Positions 24,378 to 35,895 of a DNA stretch of 64,000 nucleotides are shown piece by piece; positions within the stretch are counted from its first letter, which is position 1; the number at the start of each line of letters is the position of its first letter. Made by a program: the position numbers and the translations under genes. The notes under the pieces are model-generated. The model saw only the letters and a list, made by a program, of their open reading frames with translations. It was not told where the DNA came from and did no database searches. The DNA comes from Ceratotherium simum simum (lineage: Eukaryota > Chordata > Mammalia > Perissodactyla > Rhinocerotidae), in the NCBI RefSeq assembly GCF_000283155.1, contig NW_004454207.1, forward strand, positions 1,626,383 to 1,690,382, in the 5' to 3' direction.

Positions 24378-24598
24378 AGTGCATCCTTGGTAAAGGACCA
24401 GATAATAATTTAGGCTTTGTGGGCCATGCAGTCTCTGCTGCAACCACTCACCCTCTGCCGTTAGAGCGTGAAAGCAGCCATAGACAATATATAAATGAAT
24501 AGATAGGGTTGGGTTCCAATGAAACTTTCTTTAAAAAAATGAGGTGGTGGGCAGGATATGTCCTGTGCGCTGTATTTTGCTGTCCTCTGGTCTAGAGA
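24378..24598 (+). mobile_element. MER3/MER58-like hAT-Charlie element
   Basis: GTAAAGGACCAGATAATAAT, TTTAGGCTTTGTGGGCCATG, AGAGCGTGAAAGCAGCCATA and GGTGGTGGGCAGGATATGTC follow the family consensus. Confidence 0.75.
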
Positions 24599-26683
24599 AA
24601 TAGTGCTTTCCCTGCATTCTAAAGGGATTTGCAGTGAATTATGTAGGAAGGAGATTTCAGATTCTAATAATACCCACATAAACTATCTGAAACTAACAAA
24701 AGTTAGTGTAATAATGAACACGTAGTGAGCTTGTACTTGCTATTTTTGAATCATCGACATCGCCCCATGCTAATAGCATCAAGCACCATGTGTGGAATCT
24801 GTTTATTACTTGAGAGTGGTGCATGGGAGCACATCCTTTTTCCTTACTAGATTACCATTGCCTTTTGAATTCTATAAAATCACTTAACGTCCTCAGAGAA
24901 AGGATATTTGATAATGTGAAATCCTATTTGGTAAGTAAAAGGCAAACAGTGGGATAGCTGCTATTTTCAAAATACGTTTACTAGTTTTTTGTTCCCATGA
25001 CTCCAAATATTTTGAGTTCTTGGGTTCTTAATAACGAAACAAAAGGAAAGTTGTGACTTCAAAACCCTCCAGACTACTTTTTGTAGTGAGCGATTTTTTT
25101 TCTGACCTCTGCACTTTTCTATAAACCCTCAACATCTCATATTTCATCCGTGATACATTAGTGCCTTGTGAAGTCAGTTTGCTGTTTTTTTTTTTTTTCC
25201 ACATCCACACATGTCCATATGGGGTGGAAATTGTGGAGAGTTTTTCATCAGTATGCATACCATTTAAAAGTACAAGAGATCCCAGGGAAAATAATTTCCA
25301 TCTTCAGCACCAAAGATATTTCTTTTCATCTATTTTTATGTATCTGCATTATATAAATCAAATATGCCATTCTTCTCATTGCTATAATATGGCTTACATT
25401 AAACCCAAAGAGAAGTATTTCTTTTTGAAATTAAAATAGGGGAGCTAAACAATATGCAATCTATTAAAAAGTAAATATTTTGGATGTTTTTCAAAATTGT
25501 AGTCATGTTATTGCCCTTTACAACTCTCAGATATTACACTGCAGTTTCATTCGTAATTAACATCCTTTGTTTTCTACCTGCAAATGAGGCACCCGTATAG
25601 AAAAGCTCTCGCTGCCAGCTGGGCTTCTTTTTCTTGGGTACTGACTGACAGGCAGTACCAGTCTGTAAGAGCTAATGTGAAAATGCTTCTTTTGTTGTCC
25701 TGTCGTCATATTTTCCGGCTTGCCACTTGCTTCATGCTGTCACCCCGCAGGCTGCAGAGGGAGAGGCTTCAGGCATAGTTCCAGGTCGCTCTCCCCTGGG
25801 AAGTGCAGCACAGGTTTGGAGAGAGGTGTGTGCCTAATGTGTGCTCGAAAGGAGTTGAGAAAACCCGCCCCTCCCTGGAAAGTCGAATTTCCTAAGTGCC
25901 TGTTTTGTAAGTGTGAAGGGATTTGTTTAGCTTGTCTTGTGTGTCCTTGTCTGTATAGCTCATGTTTGATTCAAATAGCATTGGGCATTCGGTGGCTTCA
26001 TGCAGACAACACGTGAAGTGCTTTAGATTGAAAATTTAGACACCACTAGAATAGCAGTTATTGTCTGAGCTCCTCCTACTCCTGCCCCAGAAAGTTCCTC
26101 CTCTCTCTCAGCTCCAGTGCCCACCATAAGTCTCTCCAGGAACTGTCTCAAAAATAAAATAAAAATAAATAGAATCCATTCCTAACACCTTTGTTTGGAA
26201 GTGGGTTTTGCCTTCCTCCTCAGCCCTTTCAAATTGATGCTTCCTTTGTATTATCATTTCATGATTTTTCCCTTCAACTCTGAGCACTCAGCTTGACGTT
26301 TCGCTCTTCCCCTCCAATTGGACAGGATCAGGCTTCTTAGAACCCAGCACAGATCCTGGGTCTCTGGGACGGACTATTTTTCTTTTATGCTTCCTCGAGG
26401 AGAATCAATCGACAGCGATGCACAGACTTTATTCTATTTCATTCACCAGCCAGCTGACTGGCACTTTTTTTATACATATGAAATTGCCATGCATTGGGTT
26501 AGTTTCTTTAAGCTTCCTTTCGGAACCATCTTCTTTGATTCTTGTCTTATTTCCTTTTCCACCATCTGTTGAAATATCTTCTTTAGAGATACTGAAATTG
26601 AGGCATTAAATATGCTTGTGAGGCTGATGGCTGCTGTTGGTGACTAAAGGCTTGAGAGAACAAAGATCCACTATGAAACAAAA
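24599..26683. other. Intergenic, no repeat or gene recognised
   Basis: Frames such as 25161-25439 and 25720-26016 lack homology. A short A-rich (AAAAT)n-like tail occurs at 26149-26172. Nothing else to name. Confidence 0.4.
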
Positions 26684-26685
26684 TA

Positions 26686-27353
26686 CAACAGTCCCCCCTT
26701 ATCTGTGGTTTTGCTTTCCGTTACCCACGGTCAACCATGATCCAAAAATATTACATGGAAAATTCCAGAAATAATTCATGAGTTTTAAATTGCACGTCTT
26801 TCTGAGTAGCATGATGAAATCTTGCAGCTATCCTGCTCCCTCCTGCCTGAGACATAAATCGTCCTTTTGTCCAGCAGATCCACACTATACATGCTACTCA
26901 TCCGTTAATCACTTAGTAGCCTTCTTAGTTATCAGATTGACTGTCCTGGTATCGCCCGTGCTTTTGTTTGAGTCACCCTTATTTTGGTTAATAATGGCCC
27001 CAAAGTGCAAGAGTAGTGATGCTGGCAGTTCGGATATGCCAAAGAGAAGCTGTAAAGTGTTCTCTTTGAGCGAAAAAGTGAAAGTTCTGGACTTAATGAA
27101 GAAAGGAAAAAAGTCATATGCTGAGGTTGCTAAGATCTATGGTGACTTTAACAGTATATTGTTATAATTGTTCTATTTTATTATTAGTTATTATTGTTAA
27201 TCTCTTCCTGTGCCTAATTTATAAATTAAACTTTATCATAGGTCTGCAGGTATATGAAAAAACATGGTGTATATAGAGTTCGGGACTATCTGAGGTTTCA
27301 GGCCTCCACTGGGGGTCTTGGAACATATTTCCCCTTCCAAGGGGGAACTACTG
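26686..27353 (+). mobile_element. Tigger-type (TcMar) element, internally deleted
   Basis: TIR-like ends (CAACAGTCCCCCCTTATCTG at the left, and GGGGGAACTACTG at the right, its inverted counterpart) lie between TA dinucleotides at 26684-26685 and 27354-27355. The left arm (TTACCCACGGTCAACCATG, ATTGCACGTC) and right arm (AAATTAAACTTTATCATAGG, AGGCCTCCACTGGGGGTCTTGG) match Tigger termini. Most of the transposase is missing. Confidence 0.88.
26993..27145 (+). pseudogene. Remnant of Tigger transposase N-terminus
   Basis: ATG followed by about 50 codons with a pogo/CENP-B-type helix-turn-helix look (MAPKCKSSDAGSSDMPKRSC, then VFSLSEKVKVLDLMKKGKKS and YAEVAKIYG). The match stops at TATGGTGAC, where internal deletion joins it to the right terminal region. 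It lacks the DDE catalytic domain, so it cannot transpose. Confidence 0.85.
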
Positions 27354-27355
27354 TA

Positions 27356-28490
27356 CCCCTTTTCTTATATTTTCTAAAAGGCACAGAGTGGTTTTAAAGT
27401 GCCAGTAATGAGTTTTTTGAAGACTTAGAAATGGTAGTTATTTCATTTCCATTTCTTACATTACTGTGTAAATGGCCACCTAGTAAGGATCTGGGCCTTG
27501 GCAGGTGGAAAATGAACACTCTACAACATGCCATTCACTTTTCAGCCTAGTTGCCTTCATAGAAACGTCTATATGCTTTCTGTGGACACTTCGCAGTACA
27601 TATTTTTGAGAAGTTATTTTTCCAATAGACTGTTCAATACTTCTAAACTGATTATTTTATCTTTAATGTCTCATTGTAAACAATAATTTTAAAGATACTC
27701 TTTTCCCAAGGATATTTTCCTGTTTCCCAGATTTTCTGTGTCTAAGTGAACCAAATCTAATCTTTTCCTGTGATGCACCACAAAATTAGCTTGCAATCAG
27801 GATATGCAAAAAGAGTGAAGTGATGCCAACTGTTTTCATTGTTGGTAACTGAGTTGTGCGTTTCGATCAAGTCAACTAAAGAGCATCTGAGCATATTTTA
27901 GTCACCTTAATATATGGAATTATTTAAGACAGCATTACACAGACAATACCTAGTAATTAGTGGCAATCATGTGCTTTTTGCTGGGGACTTTCTAGAATTG
28001 TGGCTTGGCCTCCAGTAAGCTTGAGTAATGTCACATGCTTTCGGGACTTATCGCTCCTTTGGAACTTCACGAGGACCAGGTTGACAAATAATCCATGCCT
28101 GGGTCCCTCTGAGCAGCACCATTTTTCATAGTTGGCTGTTCTGTGGCTAATTTATCAACATGGAGTCTGCTCTAAATTGCATTAAATTAAGTGGTTTAAC
28201 TTGGGCATCGCTGCATGGTTCTGTACTATTCATTTTGCATTGGTATAACAAGGATATCCTTTCCACATGGTCTCCAAAACCAAAATGTAAAACAAACAAA
28301 ATATATATATGTATTCACGGTACCTCTTGAACAAAGAAAGAAGAGAAAATTTGTCCACTGAAATATATTTTATGTTTTATAACAGAAAAGGATGGTGTAA
28401 TTATTTTTCAGCTGAAATGAAAATTACAAATTCAGTATTTTTAAAAATATTGGCTTAAATCTATGAAAGTAATGTATAAAATATGTTTAT
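27356..28490. other. Intergenic, nothing recognised
   Basis: AT-rich, with no named repeat or plausible frame. Confidence 0.4.
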
Positions 28491-28690
28491 TTTTAAGCTT
28501 TTTATTATGGGAAATGTTGAACATATACAAAAGTTGACCCAGTACAATATTGGGCCTCCAGGTACGATCATCATTAACCATTATCGATTCAACACCAATC
28601 TTGTTTTATCCATACTTTTACCCACTTCTCATGTCACTCTCAAATTATTTTGAAGTAAATTCCAGATATTATATCATGTAAAAATACCTT
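28491..28690. repeat. L1-like 3' UTR fragment
   Basis: TTTTTATTATGGGAAATGTTGAACATAT and TTTGAAGTAAATTCCAGATA are familiar from old L1 3' UTR sequence. Subfamily unknown. Confidence 0.5.
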
Positions 28691-29518
28691 TATAAATAGA
28701 ATCATTTAAAAATGTTGGACAAAATAAAGCATAAACAGGTAATAGGTAATAACAGCTATTGTGTCAACATAATTCAGGAAATGGAGTGACATCTGGCACT
28801 TAAATGTCAACCGTATGGCAGAAAACCAGACTTTTACAAAATACTGAACTAGGTATAGCTTGAGAGCCAGGCAAATGGAAATGTTCTCATTGGTCATCAA
28901 ATATTTATTTTGTGTATGTGCATATTTATATATTTATATGTGTATAGAAAAAAGAATTTAAACAGTCACTGAAATTTTAACCATGGTTGTTCAGAGGAGT
29001 GAGACTTTTATTTGCTTCTTTGTGCTTTTCTTTGTTTTACAAATTTCTTGCAATGAAATTTATTGCTTCTGAAATGATTTCAAGGGTATTAAAAATGACA
29101 TTGACGATGCGCAAGCTATTGTACAAAGTGTCAGGTGGAGGTGGAAAGATACTATTAGCTTATTTCTTGTTCTCAGTTCGTGATTGGTTCACCAATCATC
29201 CATGATGTTTAGATATCCATGATCTAAACACATGGAAAGCCAGTGCGGCAGGCGTTCTTGCTTTTTGCTCCCTTCTTTGTTCCCTCTTCCTCACATTTCC
29301 TGTGGGGGCCACGCCCCTTCCACACCCCCAGTCACTGTGGCTTGTATGTGAGGTGAGTGGCTTCCTCTCCAGCTCCAAGGCTGCACACAGGACGTAGACT
29401 GGCCAGTCAGCTCCTCACAGACCCTCGGCCACCATGGTGATTGGTTCAGGAGGGACATGCGACCAAGGCAAGCCAGTCCAATAACAGCTTGAGTGTATTA
29501 GACACCTGGAAGATGTAA

Positions 29519-30126
29519 GTATGCGGCAGTTACTCAAAAAGTTAAGCATAGAGTTACCATATGACCCAGAAATTCCACACCTAGGTATACACCCGAGAGA
29601 ATTAAAAACATGTGTCCATACAGAAACTTGTGCACAAATGTTCATAGCAGCGTTATTCATAAAAACTGAAAAGTAGAAACAATGCAGATGTCCATCAACT
29701 GAAGAAGGGATGAACAAATGTGGCCTATCCATACAGTGGAATGTTATTTGGCCATAAAAAGGAATTAAGTTCTTATACATGGACGAACCTTGAAAACATT
29801 ATACTACGGGAAAGAAGCCAGACACAAAAGAACATATAGATTACATTATTTCATTTATATGAAATATCCAGAATAGGCAAATCTGTAGAGACAGAAAATA
29901 GATTAATGGTTACCTAGGGTGAGGAAAGGGCCAACAGGCAAAGGTAGGGTGGGCTCTGGGGAGGGAATGCTAATGGGTATGGGATTTCTTTATGGGGGTG
30001 ATGACATTGTTCTAGAATTAGATAGTGGTAATAGTTGCACAACTTTGTGAATATACTAAAAACTGCTGACTTGTACACTTTAAAGGGATGAGTTTTATGA
30101 TATGTGAATCATATCTCAATCTAAAA
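29519..30126 (+). mobile_element. L1 3' end (ORF2 C-terminus and 3' UTR)
   Basis: AGTTACCATATGACCCAGAA, TTCATAGCAGCGTTATTCAT, TGTCCATCAACTGAAG and TGGAATGTTATTTGGCCATA are ORF2-end text. They are followed by the 3' UTR ending in GAATCATATCTCAATC. Stop codons are present, and the element is 5' truncated. Confidence 0.9.
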
Positions 30127-30619
30127 CATGCTATGGAAATAAGAATATCTAATCATACCAAAAGAAAGTAGATAGATCTGCTTTGCCACTAAAAGCTTGA
30201 AGGGTTAGGGCAGACATGTTGATCATTAAGGTAAAATGGTGAAGTGTTTTAAAAACATCTGGTATAAAATTAAACAATGCAAAGAAGATATGAGAATTTA
30301 TTTACTGTCTTCTGCCCAAGTCAAATTTCAGATTATCAGGCCCAATCATTTTTATACTAATTTTCAAAAATGCAGCTTGCATTTTGCTGCCTTCTTGAAC
30401 ACCAGGTATCAAGCATAATATAACCTTTTCTATTTTGGTCCAGGATAATTACTGCATGCCTTGGTCGTATTAGGTATTCAATAAGCATTTGTTAACTGCA
30501 TGGATAAATCAATATTTGTTCTTACTATACTGTTTTCTTAAGATACTGGATGTGTAGGATTATCCTCTCTCTTAAAATGAATGATTTAAGAATATTGTAT
30601 TTTGTATTTGTCTACTTTA

Positions 30620-31088
30620 AAGTTTCTCCTTTATCTATGTTTATATCCTTAGTCTTCTTTTTCACAATTTATTTGTTCAGATCAGGATTGAAATAATGTT
30701 CAAACATTGTAATTATTGATATGTCCTTTAGTCTCCTTTTAATCTGTAGGTTTTCTCCCTCTCTCTTTTTTTGTCACCCTCTTGCACTTTAGTTTTTAAG
30801 ATGTTAGTTCTTTGTCTTGTAAAATTGCTCACAGTCTAGATTTTGCTAATTGCATTCACATGGTATTGTTTAACATGTTCCTTTGTCCCCTCAAGTTCCT
30901 GTACATTATAGATAGAACCAAAGGCTTAATCAGGTTCAAGTTCAAATTTTTTGACAAGACTACTTCATAGCTGCTGTTGTTACTTTAGTGGTACTTCATG
31001 TATGGTTGTCTCTCTTGTTGTGATGCCAGCAGCTGTTGCTGATTATAGCACAGACCCATTAATTCATTGGGAGTTCAAAAATGGTGTT
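30620..31088. repeat. Old L1-type 3' region, upstream half
   Basis: TAGTCTCCTTTTAATCTGTAGG, AACATGTTCCTTTGTCCCC, TTTTGACAAGACTACTTCAT and CCATTAATTCATTGGGAG follow a common old L1 3' UTR. Its continuation (ATTCTAATCC...TTAGCTGGAATATTTCTATA) lies at 32635-32740, because younger insertions split it. Confidence 0.65.
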
Positions 31089-31390
31089 CATGATAGCCAG
31101 CCTCTAAGATGGCCCCCAATGCTCCCTGCCACCTTGTATTCATGCCCTTGTGTGATGTCCTCCTGCATTGTATCAGGGTTGGTGTCATGACCAATAGAAT
31201 ATGGGAGAAATGATGGTATGTCACTTGAGAATGTAGCTTCTAACTCTCTCTCTTGGGCCACTTGCTCTGAGCAAAGCCAGCAGCCATGTCATGAGGACCA
31301 CATGGAGAGGAACTGAGGTCTTCTGTCAATAGTCCCATGAGTGAGTTTGGAAGTCAAGTCTTCAATGGCTGTAGCCCCAACTGGCATCTT
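31089..31390 (+). mobile_element. MaLR-like LTR, 5' part
   Basis: CATGATAGCCAGCCTCTAAG start (probably TG mutated to CA), TGTATTCATGCCCTTGTGTG and GGAACTGAGGTCTTCTG body. It continues at about 32500-32634 with GAAACTGTGTTGTTTTAAGC and TAATTTGTTACTCAGC. A GTGTT pentamer (31084-31088 and 32635-32639) flanks the whole unit as a 5-bp target duplication. Confidence 0.7.
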
Positions 31391-32485
31391 TTTTTTTTTT
31401 TTTTAATTTTTTGTTTATTGCGGTAACATTGGTTTATAACATTGTAAAAATTTCAGGTGTACATCATTGTACTTCTATTTCTGCATGGACTACATCATGT
31501 TCACCACCAAAATACTAATTACAACCCATCACCACACACATGTACCGAATTATCCCTTTCACCCTCCTCCCTCCCCTCTTCCCCTCTGGTAACCACCAAT
31601 CCAATCTCTGTCCCTATGTGTTTGTTTATTGTTGTTATTATCTACTACTTAATGAATGAAGTCATACGGTATTTGACCTTCTCCCTCTGACTTATTTCAC
31701 TTTGCATTATACCCTCAATGTCCATCCATGTTGTCATAAATGGCTGGATTTCGTCGTTTCTTATGGCTGAGTAGTATTCCACTGTGTATATATACCACAG
31801 CTTCTTTATCCATTCGTCCCTTGATGGGCACTTAGGTTGCTTCCAAGTCTTGGCTATCGTGAATAAGGCTGCAATGAACACAGGGGTGCATGTACCTTTA
31901 CAAATTGGTGTTTTCAAGTTCTTTGGATAAATACCCCACATCTGACCGGGCAAGAGAAACAATAGAAAAAATAAACAAATGGGACTACATCAAAATAAAA
32001 AGCTTCTGCACAGCAAAGGAAACCATCAACAAAACGAAAAGACAACCTAACAATTGGGAGAAGATATTTGCAAACCATACATCTGATAAGGGCTTAATCT
32101 CCAAAACATATAAAGAACTCATGCATCTCAACAACAACAAAACTACCAACCCAATTAAAAAATGGGCAAAAGACCTGAACAGACATTTCTCCAAAGAAGA
32201 TATACAGATGGCCAACAGACACATGAAAAGATGTTCAAAATCACTATCAGGGAAATGCAAATCAAAACTACAATGAGATATCACCTCACGCCCGTCAGAA
32301 TGGCGATAATTAACAAGACAGGAAACAACATGTGTTGGAGAGGATGTGGAGAGAAGGGAACTCTCATACACTGCTGGTGGGAGTGCAAACTGGTGCAGCC
32401 ACTATGGAAAACAGTATGGAGATTCCTCAAAAAATCAAGGATAGAACTACCATATGATCCAGCTATTCCACTGCTGGGTATTTAT
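31391..32485 (-). mobile_element. L1 with 5' inversion (twin-primed)
   Basis: 31391-31942 is L1 3' sequence in minus orientation (poly-T first). 31943-32485 is an upstream ORF2 segment in plus orientation. The distal end of the inverted part (GGGTATTTATCC) and the inner end of the normal part (GGATAAATACC) are the same L1 position. A perfect 14-bp duplication CCAACTGGCATCTT flanks it (31377-31390 and 32486-32499). ORF2-like frames (for example [20 protein letters not shown]) are incomplete, so no functional protein. Confidence 0.95.
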
Positions 32486-32634
32486 CCAACTGGCATCTTG
32501 ATTGCACCTCCTGAGAGATCCTGAGCCAGAACCCCTAGCTCAGCCACTCCTGAATTCTTGACCCATAGAAACTGTGTTGTTTTAAGCCTATATGTTCCAG
32601 GGTAATTTGTTACTCAGCAAAGATCACTAATTCA
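32486..32634 (+). mobile_element. MaLR-like LTR, 3' part
   Basis: Continuation of the LTR after the L1 insertion; it includes the duplicated CCAACTGGCATCTT and ends at the CA before GTGTT. Confidence 0.7.
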
Positions 32635-32740
32635 GTGTTATTCTAATCCTTTCATTCAATCTTCATTTATTAGCTGGAATATTTCTATAAAGAGAAACTT
32701 TCCTTCAACAACAATCTGATTACTCTGTGGTACTGTTGGT
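32635..32740. repeat. Old L1-type 3' region, downstream half
   Basis: GTGTTATTCTAATCC then TTATTAGCTGGAATATTTC and AGAAACTTTCCTTC continue the host repeat at 30620-31088. Confidence 0.6.
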
Positions 32741-32769
32741 CTAGGAAATAATAGTTATTCTTTTCCTTC

Positions 32770-32885
32770 TGAATTATAATCATACCATATATATGCTTTT
32801 GTACACAGTATATACATGCACACACATATATGTATACATAAATGTGTAGATGATGGATGGATAGATAGATAAATTGATAGATAAA
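32770..32885. repeat. Compound microsatellite (TA/CA/GATA)
   Basis: Mixed TATACATGCACACACATATA followed by GGATGGATAGATAGATAAAT. Confidence 0.8.
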
Positions 32886-32889
32886 TTTA

Positions 32890-33300
32890 AAGAATTTAGA
32901 GCATTTTCTTATATTTTTACAGGTTGTCCTGAACATCATATGTTACTGGTTGTGTGATATTCCACTGAGTTTATTTAACCATTCCTCTTTGTTGGAAATC
33001 TGGTTTGTTTCTAGTGTTACTGCTAATAGCCTATCAGTTAGAAATGTTTTTGCATGAGGCGTTTTATGACTTTTAGATTATTTTGTTAGATCAGAGTCCT
33101 AAAAATATAATTGCTGGATCCAAAGTTATGGGCATTTTTAAGGCCTGATACATTTTTCTAAATTACTTGCCAAAAAAAATACACTTTCTACTGGCAGAAG
33201 CAAAATCTGTGTGGCCATTTCACTGCATTCCTCTCAGGGATCTGTGTTATTTATCCATTTAATATTCATACAACAAACATTTGTAAAGTGCCTACTATGT
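32890..33300. repeat. LINE-like and L2 fragments
   Basis: TTGGAAATCTGGTTTGTTTC...ATAATTGCTGGATCCAAAG resembles reverse LINE ORF2. 33255-33300 has AGTGCCTACTATGTGCCAAG, a common L2/MIR phrase. Confidence 0.45.
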
Positions 33301-33426
33301 GCCAAGCGCTGTTCATAAAACAAAACAAAAAACTCAATTTCTTTATTTGTCTGGTCCTATAGTACCTCAAAAATTTTGTTTGAAACTTTTTATATCTCCT
33401 TTTAAAATATCTCAATACCTCTTCTT

Positions 33427-33667
33427 CTTTTTTTTTTTTTTGTGAGGAAGATCAGCCCTGAGCTAACATCCGTACCAATCCTCCTCTTTTTTGCTGAGGA
33501 AGACTGGCCCTGAGCTAACATCTGTGCCCATCTTCTTCCACTTTATATGGGACACTGCCACAGCATGGCCTGACAAGCGGTGCTGCGTTGGTGCGCCCCT
33601 GGGATCCGAACCCGGGCCGCCAGCAGCGGAGCGCACGTACTTAACCACTAAGCCATGGGGCCGGCCC
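33427..33667 (-). mobile_element. ERE SINE, ATATAAAG-body subtype
   Basis: Minus strand: GGGCCGGCCCCATGGCTTAG...GGGTTCGGATCC...CATATAAAGTGGAAGAAGAT...two GATGTTAGCTCAG units...poly(A). Perfect 14-bp target duplication CAATACCTCTTCTT (33413-33426 and 33668-33681). Confidence 0.95.
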
Positions 33668-33681
33668 CAATACCTCTTCTT

Positions 33682-35008
33682 TTTTACCCTCTGAGTCAGG
33701 CAGTCATTTATTTGTGTCTGCTCACCGCCGCCAGCCTTGCAGTCTACCCCTCTGAACCTTCTCTCTCTATCCCTCTCCTATTTCACTTCTTTTATTTCCT
33801 ATAGGCTGGGAAGGCAGATAACCATCCTTGTTAGGACAATGAATTAAATGAGGTGACTTTAATTCATCTACTGCCACTATCCATTCTTGTAAATGGAAGT
33901 GTAAATCTTTTAGGCCATATTTTATTTAGCTTGATTTATTATTTCTCACAAGCATAGCTTTCCCTGAAAGTCCTGAAGGGAGAGCAACCTTGTAAAGATG
34001 CAACAAGATATTTTCTAAGAAGGAATCTTTTGTAACAGAGACTATCATCTTCTAAACTAGAGAGACATGGACTTGTTGCTCTTTTAGCAACATTTAGGGT
34101 GATAAATTGAGAGCAGTGATTAGATTCCTTTAAAATTGGTATCTCATAGATTACGTCTTTAAAGGAACCAGCGGTTATTTCCAGACCAAATCACCAAGTA
34201 GATTTGTTTCTTTTGAGGGGCTGCCATTCGCGTGGTTTCAAGTTCATTTTAGGTGATAACTATCCCTTCTTCCATTCTAAGGGAAAGGTAGAAACTTTGC
34301 AAAGTCAGAAAAATAGAAAGAAGAAAATAGCCATTGCCTACAGCACCCCCACCCAAACATGATCACCACCAATATTACAGCTTACGTCTGTCATGCAAGT
34401 GGTTCCTTTGGCTGCCTATGGGTCATTTATCAAGATTTGGGATTAACTGTGTGTTACATAGTGTGGGACAAGGAGTAGGTCCTATAGGGAATGGGTAGGC
34501 TTATAAGACGAGGGTTGGCAAGATACAAGAGGCATGGGCACCTCATCCTCCCAGTATTCCACAGAAAAGAGTGCTAAAGTCAAGGCTTTTTGCTGTATGT
34601 TCATCGGAGGTCCATGTCCTAGTGGAGTCACCCTGCCCCTCAGGAATTTTCATTCTTATAGGAGAGCATGACAGCGATCATGTCAAGGGTGGAGTAATCC
34701 AAAGTTTGACACTTGGAAGTCTAGATTTGGGTGCAACACATTCGCAAGACTTGTCTGGAAATGCTGGCTACCCAGGACTCAAGGCCTTTGGAGTCCATGG
34801 GAACTTATGACTCCTTCTGTCTCAGCAAGGGAGCCAATGGGCCTATGGGAAGCTGAGTTTAGGTGAGGCACCTCTCACTGGGAGAAGGGGTGGAAGCATT
34901 TTTCTTACATAAAGCATGATCCCAGCTGAGTTTTAGTCCAGGTGACCCAGCTGGGGGTGAAGGGTGGGGTCCTGGGTCATTCTTGTATTCTAATTTCCTT
35001 TTAACTGG
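33682..35008. other. Intergenic, nothing recognised
   Basis: No repeat core or coding evidence. The frame 34571-34810 has no homology. Confidence 0.4.
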
Positions 35009-35083
35009 CTGTGTGTATGTGTGTGTGTTTGCCTATTTATCTGTCTCTCTATACACACACACAAATACACGTACACACATATT
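35009..35083. repeat. GT tract facing a CA tract
   Basis: TGTGTGTATGTGTGTGTG at 35009 is followed, after about 25 bases, by ACACACACACAAATACACGTACACACA. The two tracts are complementary and could fold back. Confidence 0.85.
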
Positions 35084-35734
35084 CTGCACAGGTTCCAAAG
35101 TGAGTTCTAGTTCACTTTCAGACACAGAGTTCTTCCTACTACCTCCATAGCTGTAAAGCATCCTACCAATTCTGCTTTTAGTATGCTCTTCACTTGGAAT
35201 GGTTTTTGCTAATGTTATATTCTTATTTTTTAAATAAAACATCAAGTAATCATCTTTAAGTGTAAAAATTTTCATGTGTTTTTGAAAGGTAAGCACAATC
35301 CAATATACAAAAACTGGATTTATTTGCACCATGGCAGGGACAGATCTTTTATGTCAATCAAGCCATATGTTCTGTCAGTTTCTATTTCTATTGTCATATC
35401 TGGCTACTTCTCAGCTCTTGGGGACAAAAATGAAAAAGAGTGAAGTCCAGGCCATGGCTTCTTCATTTACCTAAGTTTATTTCAGTCAAAATTGGGATTT
35501 TTCCATGGGGAAGCAGGAGATAATTATAAGACCATTATACGATTTCTGTTTAATCCCTCACACAGAGAGAACAAAGCAGAGCTGAATTATCTGGCAGGAG
35601 ATTTTAGAAATTTAGAGGCAAGGTCAAGGAGCAAATGTTGGCTAAGTGCCCCCTAAAATGTCTGCTCATGCAATCTGGCTGGGGCCTTGTGCCAAGAGGA
35701 GGGGAGAGGAGCAGAACCACCATTAGTTTAGCAC

Positions 35735-35895
35735 CTGCTGGGCCAGAGCTTCATACACATGCTCATTTAAGCCTCTCAACAGTTCCTGGAGGGATCTGTG
35801 TCCCCGTTTAGCTGACAAAGAGACTGAGACACAGAGATAAATAACATGCAGCTCATAAGGGAAGAGTAGGAATCTGAACCCAGATCTGTCTCCTA
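35735..35895 (-). repeat. MIR SINE fragment
   Basis: CTCATTTAAGCCTCTCAACA, GACTGAGACACAGAGATAAA and GGAATCTGAACCCAG are reverse MIR text. Confidence 0.75.

Noticed and set aside
31890..32524. 120-128 codon frames resembling reverse transcriptase C-terminus
   Set aside because: Part of a truncated, inverted L1; one frame even crosses the inversion junction. Not a gene.
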